DNA from: Gamarada debralockiae | Taxonomy: Eukaryota; Ascomycota; Leotiomycetes; Helotiales; Hyphodiscaceae | DNA: 64,000 nucleotides | Direction of reading: 5' to 3' | Assembly: GCA_002803225.1 (NCBI GenBank) | Contig: NXFV01002042.1 | Coordinates: forward strand, 1 to 64,000 | Shown here: positions 56,886 to 64,000 of the stretch, in pieces | Layout of the letters: the number at the start of each line of letters is the position of its first letter | Position numbering within the stretch: the stretch's first letter is position 1 | Notes under the pieces: model-generated | What the model was told of the DNA's origin: nothing | What the model saw: the letters and a program-made list of their open reading frames with translations, nothing else | Databases searched by the model: none | Translations under genes and position numbers: made by a program

Positions 56886-59800
56886 GTCGTCCAGAAATAC
56901 GGCATATGACTCCGGCGAGTCTCGTCGCTCCCCACGAGATCGATCCCCCGCACGCTATAATGATCCACGCGATTCCGATCAATACAGAGGTGGTGCTATG
57001 CGAGGCGGAGAGAGACGTCGCTCGATTTCGGATGTAAGATCAAACCAAAATGCCTTTGCGTCGAATCGAGACAGCTTTAGAGACTCGATGGGTCGCGAAT
57101 CCCGAGATTTCCCTCCCCGTGAGCCACCAAGAGGTCCGAAAGCTTTAGAGGCTCCTAGTGGCCCACGTTCATCCACGTATGGCGGAGACTATCGAGGAGA
57201 CTTTGGTTATCGCGGCGATTTTAGGGGTGGCCGTGGACGTGGTCGAGGACGAGGAGGTTGGCGTGATGATAGTCGTGATAGAAGCCGGGAGACAGAGCGT
57301 GATTACAGAGCCCTAAGAGATGACAGAGGACCTCCACCGTTTCGAGACGATAGAAGCCGGGATCGCGATCGATGGGATCGGAATGATAGCTTCAGAGGTC
57401 GCAGAGCACCCTCTCCTCAAGGCCGAGCCCGTTCTCCCAACTACGGACCTCGCGAAACTCGAGATGCACCATCGACCTTGGATCTGGACCGCGCCCGAAG
57501 AGGCTCACGAGATGGACCACTCTCTGGTGGCTCCCCCGCTTCAGATTCTTTGCAGCCTCTGGGCTTTGGTCGCGGGTATGGACGAGGCCGGGGAAGTCGT
57601 GGACGTGGAAGAGGAGGATACTACGATGATTATCACGCTCGCAATCCATCACCTGATCCAAGCTTTGGCCGTCGCACACAACCCTCTGCCACACCTCCGC
57701 CTCAAGTTCCGGCTTTCGGTTCAACTTCATCCAATCTGCCTCTTTCATCAGCGATTCCAAAGGGACCGAAAGCGGACATATCTGATCCAGCGCTTGGCCC
57801 AGTACCTGGCGTATCAGTTCCCACTGCCCCACGGGTTCGCGCTCATGCCTTTGGACGGCCAAAACACGAGGCCACTTCCACAAAATGGATTAATCCAGAA
57901 TTTGCTGCGAAGAAGACAACATTAGACGTATTGCAATTAGAGAACACCGGTTCGTCATCTGGGATCAAACCTAGCCCGCCAACTGAATCAAGCAATCATC
58001 CACAATCCCCACGTTTTTACCTAGATGAAAAGCAGATTGAGTTAAGGTCTGACGGAGGAAATGTACAAGAAAATGCTCCTCGCGATAGAGTCCCATCACC
58101 GCCCAAATTAGAGACTAGGTCACCCCGTCGAGAGCCTACACGCCAACGTCGATCGATATCTGGCAGACACCCTGCGGAGACCCCGGCCCAACCTTTGCAC
58201 GAAGTCACTGATGATGGCTCAGAATCGGATTCTGGCGATGATTTCGAGGACGACTTTGTGGAAGATGATATCAAAAAAGCTGAAGAGGAGATGACAAAGG
58301 CCAATGATGAAAGCAACAACCCCGTGCTTCCCCGTGAGGAAGTCGATGCCATTTACGTGAAACCTTTCATCGAATCCTCAATTGATAGACAAATAGCCGA
58401 TCAAATGAATGCTATGCCAGAAGCTTGCATCCCCGTGGAGATGCCGAAGGAACTCACTCCCGAGCCAAAGATCACTGAAAGCACCCTGTCGGTGAAGCCC
58501 AAGTCAAAAGGAAGAAGTCGCCCGACCACACCTCTAGCCGAGCCTGAAGCTGCTGCGAAGCCTAAGGTCAATGGTAAAGATGTGGCATCTCAGCTCGAAG
58601 CTCAAGGTTCTCCTCAGTTGCCAGACGTCACTGCTGAGCCGCAGGCTGTACCCAGTATTCCGCAGTTGGCCTCTTCTAGTCCTGCTGGCCCAGACTTGGG
58701 GCCCAATGATCCAAAGATCAAGTCCGAAGCTACTGGAAGACCGGCTATTAATGGCAAGACTCGCAAGTCTGTACCGATGGACACATTTGATGAGAGCGAA
58801 TCAGAACAAGAGTCAGAGCTTATCGAACCGACAGAGGATGATATACAGGCAGTCCGAAAGAAGATGAAGACACCTCCTTTGTCGAGTTTGCCTACCTTTA
58901 GTTGCAAGCGATGGGATCAAGATGATGAATTTCTCAAGACTCTTGAGCCAGATCCTGGCGTTGAGGCTTTTATAATGAATAAGATGGCTGAAACACTAGC
59001 TCGCAAAAAGAGAGAGCAGGAGGAAGAAGCACAACGATGGAAGGAACGATATCTTAACTACCGCAGATGGACCGACTTTTCCAACGATCCAGTTGCTGTA
59101 CGCAGTCGAGACAAATTCGCCAAGTCACGGGAGAAGAGAACAGCTGAGGCAGCAGCTATTCTAACTTCAACCCCTGCTCCGGGCTCAAAGCCGGAACCGC
59201 AGCGACGTACTGGAAGCAGATGGGCTACTGAGCACGACATAGAGAGGGTACTCCGAGAATCTGAACAAGAAGCCAGAGAAACGAAGGAGAGAGAAGAGCG
59301 CTTTGCCAGGGCCCAGACTGCGAGCGCAAAGGAAGCCAAGATCCCTGACATGTGCTGGAACGAAGAAGAGAGACTCGAAATTGCCTTTGCTGATAGAAGT
59401 CATCTGGTTCCTTTCGAGAGATCCTTTGCTATCCTTGAGTTTGGAGAACCTATCGACAATTTTACGGAAGGGGAGTGTGAAATCTTCGAGAAAGCTTACC
59501 TGGAAACCCCCAAGCAATGGGGCAAGATCGCCGAAGCTCTCCCTAACCGTGATTACAAGGCCTGCATCCAGCATTATTACCTTGTGAAGCGAACTACACA
59601 ACTCAAGGAAAAGGTCAAGAAGCAGCCGAAGAGAAGGAGGAAGGCCGCGCCCAAAGGAGCCAAGCCAAAGTCGAATGCGTTGATAGCAGATATTGTCAGT
59701 CGTGATGAAGGAGAAGACGGTGCAGAGGTCGAGAATGGCGGAGAGAGACGTCGACCGAGACGTGCAGCCGCCCCAACATTCGCGTTTGAGGCTACTCCTG

Positions 59801-62589
59801 GTGACAGCGAAGCACCAAGTCCAGCTCCGACACCAGGAAGAAAGGCAGCTGCAACACCGAAGGGAGATAATGGCAACGAGTCAGCTGCCCCAGCGAAGAG
59901 GAAGATGAAGACTCCGCGTGAGAAAGGTACGAAACAATCGAAGAATAGCCAACTTCTTGCTGCTGCCCCCCGTGGAGCAGGATCTCCAGGTTTGCCACCG
60001 AACATATCAGCTGGTCGTGGATCTGTTGGAGCGAATACCTACCCCTCTCAATATGATGGCACTTCCGGAGGAACCTCCAACTTCATCCCTCCATATATTC
60101 CTCCTGCCGAGAGAGTCAGCAATTCCATGACTTCAAACTTTGATCTCGTGTCGCAGCCTTTTGTTGACCAAGAACGTCTCGGCTCTGCCCCTCCGATGGG
60201 CTTCGACGCACAGCAAGACCGACGAAATCTTCAACAGACGTCGAGTTATTGGAGCGTTCCTGAACAGAACGACTTCCCTGCGTTACTAAAACATTTTGGC
60301 ACAGATTGGGGTGCAATTGCAAAACATATGACGTCGAAGACGCACGTAATGGTATACACCACCGTTTTTCAACAATGGCTTGCCGTACCGTCTGATAGTA
60401 ACAAGAGTCGGCGTGTCGCTAACATCCAGACACAGGTCAAGAATTATTATTCACGTCAGGTAGAATCGGGCAAGATGATCGCATGGGAACAAATCGCAAG
60501 GGATGCCGATGAGAAGAAAGCGCGGGGGGAGTCAACTGGACTTCCTCCAACTCCCTCGATCATTCCCAAGAGACGGTTCGAAGGCCCACAGGGCTCCATT
60601 CCGCGCTCAGGATCTGCTATGGATATTGACGATAGTCCATCGGCCGGCCAGAATATAATGATGCAGCAGGCCTCTCCACCCCAGCCTCCCTTGAGTACAC
60701 GCTTCCCTGCACTTGCCCAGGCTGGACCAGTACCTCAACCCGTTGTTCAGCCAGTCCCTTCAGCTTCCATCCTCAACAAGCACAATCCTCAGCAGCCCAG
60801 TCAACAGGCACCACAGCAAATGCAACCCCAGAACCGACCTCCCCGAGGACCTACCCTTGGTTATTTCAATACGGACCCTCAACGACCTATTATGCAAGCT
60901 TCAAATTCCCAACAAGCTCAGTCAACGCCACCAATGCAAGATTCTGTCTCGCAGCGCTCATTGATGGTTGCGCAAGAGGCTCAGATAGAGAGACAGCAAG
61001 CTTTAAGACTTGAACGCGAACAAGCACAGGCTCAACAGGCGCAGGCACAAGCTCAACAAGCTCAGGTTCAACAAGCGCAGGCTCAAGCTCAAGCTCAAGC
61101 GCAGGCTCAGGCTCAGGCCCAGCAAGCTCATCAGCAGGCCATGCAGAAACATGCGATGGAACGAGAACGACAACTTCAAATGAAGCAAGAGACCGACCTA
61201 CCAAACCCACATCAATATGAGCCGTATTCGAATCCATCTCTTCGTCCTGGCAACATTGTGGCTCATTCGAGACCTGAAGTTCCCCAACCCGAAGTACGAC
61301 GCACAGCAGCGCCACAGCAGTATCAGCCTCCAAACCATCAGGCGGTTCGTTCTCTATTGAGTGATAATACAAATGGAGGTCGAGATGTGAAGTCAAGTCC
61401 TTCACCAGCTCTTCCCCGTGCTCCGATGAGTGCGCCTTCCGCAAGCCAAGAACAATATGCGACCCCTCCACCATCTCGTTTGACCCCCGTCGCTGCGGTT
61501 CGTCAACAAGAAACTGTTCGCAAGACGTCAAGCATCATGTCCCTGCTTAACGATGAGCCAAGTGAGCCGAGACCACAGCCTCCTAAGCGTGTTAGCGATG
61601 TTACTTCTACACCAATGCAGACATCGCAAACTCCCCCACCTCAGCACTCGCTACAAAACTCCCGTTATTCTGGACGCCCTTCTCAAGCTACTTCACAACC
61701 ACCCCAACAAATTCCGCAACAAATGGCACAAATGCCCCCTCAGCACCAACCCCCTCAGGCCCAGCATCCCTACGCTCCGCCTTCCCAACACCCAATGCAT
61801 CAGCACTCCTCGTCAATTGGTCCATCCCGCAGCTATACACCCAACAGCTTCGAGCATCGAGGCTATGGCGCACCATCATCGATGCAACAACAGCAGCAAC
61901 AGCAGCAGCAGTCTATCTATGCTCAACCCCCTCGTCAATCTATGGGCTCACAGCCTCCACCGAATCTTCGGGAGCCATCCCTCGGTGAGATTCACGGTGT
62001 CACAAGTGCCTACGCCCGCACATCAGCTTCCTCTCAATCTTCAATGAGGTTGAAGGAATCGCCATATTCTGCAACGCCCCCTCCTGCATCACAACCAGGC
62101 CGACAGCAAATCGCCTCCCCTCTTGACCTACCGCAGCCTGCTGAACGTGAATACTATTCACGCCAACCATCGTATCTTATGCAACAACAATCGAGTGCAG
62201 CTGGCTCGCCACAACTTGGACCTCCATACCATTCCCAGGCACAGCAACCCAGTCATCGGCAACTTGCTTTTGGACAAGCTCACACAGCATCACCTCCAAC
62301 CTCGTATGCGACGCAACGTCCAATGCATCGGTCTCGACAAAACAGTTTCGATGGTCGATATTCGAGTGCAGCGTCCTCCGCCCCACCACAACAGCAAGGA
62401 TACATTCAGGCACCCCAGCACCAAGGTACGCCGCTGTCGATGCAATTCCAGCAGCAACACGCAGCTCAGGATCGGTTTGAGATCAACTATGAGAGGAGAC
62501 GGATTGAGGAGCAACATCAACAGCGATTAGATCAGCAGAGGTTGGAACAACAGCGATTGGAGGAGCAGCGTCGCAGAGGATTTAATTAA
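56886..62589 (+). CDS. SNT1-like two-SANT corepressor (NCoR-type)
   Basis: The frame is open from a likely acceptor at 56885 (CTAAC branch, 'CCAATCCAG') to TAA at 62589. The first internal ATG (56998) gives 1863 residues; the true start lies in an upstream exon that I could not fix. The N-terminus is Arg/Gly/Ser/Asp-rich ('GGRGRGRGRGGWRDDSRDRS'). A coiled region precedes SANT1 (about 808-865: 'FTEGECEIFEKAYLETPKQW', 'NRDYKACIQHYYLVKR'). SANT2 is at about 1081-1135 ('SYWSVPEQNDFPALLKHFGT', 'DWGAIAKHMTSKTHVMVYTT'). The C-terminal third is Gln/Pro-rich with Gln-Ala repeats and a nine-Gln run. Paired SANT domains in a large disordered protein match Snt1 of the Set3 histone deacetylase complex, related to NCoR/SMRT. 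The paralogue call is inference from domain layout. Confidence 0.88.
61024..61140. repeat. CAAGCTCAGG-type coding repeat (Gln-Ala tract)
   Basis: Tandem 6-bp units (CAAGCT/CAGGCT/CAAGCG) encode alternating Gln and Ala inside the SNT1-like protein. A second pure tract (nine Gln, CAA/CAG) follows at 61886-61912. Both are likely length-variable between strains. Confidence 0.85.
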
Positions 62590-63762
62590 GATTTCTGTTT
62601 ATGAGATGACGTCAATTTGGAGACGAGACGAAGGAATGGATTTTGGTCAGGTCTCTCCATGTAGATCAGTATGATGACACTTTCATGGAAGAGGAGAGAT
62701 AGATGGCGTTGGATGATGTACACTATGCCATGATACCCCTGCACCAAGCAGGCGTTAGGAAATATCACTTGTAACAATTCCCCTGGCTCCTCCGAGTGAT
62801 TGATGTGAAGGCCCTAGTGACTAATATGACTCCAAGTTCGTGTCGCACGATCAAGTACCATTGTACTACTATTCCAGCATTAAGATTGACATTGTTAAAA
62901 CAATTCGCTTTTTTTTTTTTAATTGTGCAGTTAACACATTTGCGATCAGGGTTCTTGCTGGACCCAACTTCCCAAGTACAAATTGCGTCTCCAATCCACC
63001 TCTTAACTTCAATGGCGTGGTTATGGCGTTTACGAGGAGACTCCTCAATCATCAATTTCATATTACTAATTCCATTCTTGTCTCGTGCTTGAGTGGAAAA
63101 TGCCTTATTTGATTATATACGACCTGTAGTTTTTGCCGGCTTAATCGAGCGGACGTTAGTTTAAGTTGGATTGGACTAGACTGGGTGCCGAGAAATGGTG
63201 GGTGACAGCCGAAGTGAAGTGAGGGGGGTTCCCGACCCAAATCCTGCATTACATGCCTAGAAATCGGACTTTCCAACAATCAAGGTCCGCGAGTTAAATC
63301 GAGGAAGTAAGGCTAACGATGTTATTAAAGAACTGAATTATCACCGTAGGTTTTATAGAGGTTCAAATATCAAAATCTAACAGCAAACTCAGAGTATCAC
63401 CACCACCCTTAAAATCCTCGCTTAGCAACCTTGTCAATCCCAGGAAAGGTATCGGTAGGTACGAACGCTTATTCATATCCAATGCTTCAACTCAAAGGAA
63501 TCAGAGTATTTTTGGGCTTCAGGATCCAATCTCAAAGTAAGTTGTTCGAGATGGACAACAAGTCACAGGATTTAAATCGGGGTGGAAGAGAGAGGCTTAG
63601 AATCTACTCGCGACTTTTGTTAGCATCAATGACGAGGGAAAGGCTTCCACGGGTATGTAACCACTTAGTGAGCCATAGTTTCCATAGTGGACGTTTCAGG
63701 GATTGCTAACCACTGTGATGGCTGTTGCTGTTCAGTGGCGTGGAAAATCTCTGTTAGTTGAC
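62590..63762. other. Intergenic, no gene seen
   Basis: The 3' side of the SNT1-like gene followed by about 1 kb without a convincing coding region. A T-rich run occurs at 62909-62919. Frames at 62765-63061 (-) and 62796-63112 (+) lack domains. Confidence 0.45.
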
Positions 63763-64000
63763 CTAGCACTCAATGATGTGGATCCCGCTGAACACCCCCA
63801 AACGAACTATCAATCGTCCTGCAATGCTTTTATGAGACCGTTCGTATAACCAGTTGAATAGACCGGCGACATTTCCGAAAAGAAGACCGGGTATCGTTGT
63901 CTATGCAAAACCGAAGATGAAAATCCCAGACATGCCGCCGAATATCGCCGGGGGGGACCAGCTGCGAAAGTTATTGAGCAATACTGTCACGCAGTATAAT
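63763..64000 (-). pseudogene. Possible membrane-protein remnant (runs off right edge)
   Basis: A minus-strand frame entering from the right edge reads 'AIFGGMSGIFIFGFA', a TAG stop at 63901-63903, then 'TTIPGLLFGNVAGLFNWLYE', ending at TAG 63763-63765. Both halves are hydrophobic and Gly-rich, like membrane spans, in one frame apart from the internal stop. It may be a decayed gene or an exon-intron border; I do not recognise the family. Confidence 0.35.

Noticed and set aside
56602..56982. 126-codon minus-strand ORF opposite the SNT1-like 5' end
   Set aside because: No recognisable domain and it overlaps clear coding sequence of the plus-strand gene.
60890..61531. Minus-strand 213-codon Leu/Glu/Pro-rich ORF
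   Set aside because: Antisense of the Gln-Ala repeat in the SNT1-like gene.

Overview
The window is nuclear DNA from a filamentous ascomycete (Pezizomycotina). The evidence is short 45-90 nt GT-AG introns, a Zn2Cys6 regulator, a SUR7/PalI-type membrane protein, single-copy housekeeping genes with ascomycete-like sequence, a polymerase III U6 gene and scattered CACGTG promoter motifs. A class such as Leotiomycetes is possible, but I cannot prove it from sequence alone. Exon borders below were worked out by hand from splice signals, reading phase and family resemblance.

Left part (1-12.3 kb): the 3' end of a tetratricopeptide-repeat gene runs off the left edge. It is followed by an F-box protein, a gene-poor stretch, a clearly decayed major-facilitator transporter (5.7-7.5 kb), the ribosome-assembly factor BRX1 and a Rab11-type GTPase with a 13-nt microexon. 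Rab11 and a large chromodomain/CCCH zinc-finger gene (13.0-19.0 kb) are divergently transcribed.

Middle (19-33.5 kb): a broken SRPK-like kinase, ORC5, a Zn2Cys6 transcription factor, an acidic unknown gene, a small Cys-rich protein, a four-span SUR7-like membrane protein, a WW-repeat gene whose third repeat is out of frame, and a secreted Pro/Ser/Thr-rich protein.

Next (33.5-47.3 kb): two gene-poor blocks of nearly 6 kb flank a PIN4-like RRM+R3H RNA-binding protein. The right block carries several diverged copies of one short unit, which look like a dead tandem gene cluster.

Right part (47.3-64 kb): heat-shock factor HSF1, the spliceosomal cyclophilin CWC27, a U6 snRNA gene interrupted by two spliceosomal introns, deoxyhypusine synthase, and an SNT1/NCoR-like two-SANT corepressor. 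The far right end holds a possible membrane-protein remnant.

The genes do not form a metabolic cluster. The clearest functional link is that CWC27, a splicing factor, lies immediately downstream of the intron-containing U6 gene, so U6 is both a catalytic part of the spliceosome and one of its substrates here. No CRISPR array, rRNA, tRNA or intact transposon was found.
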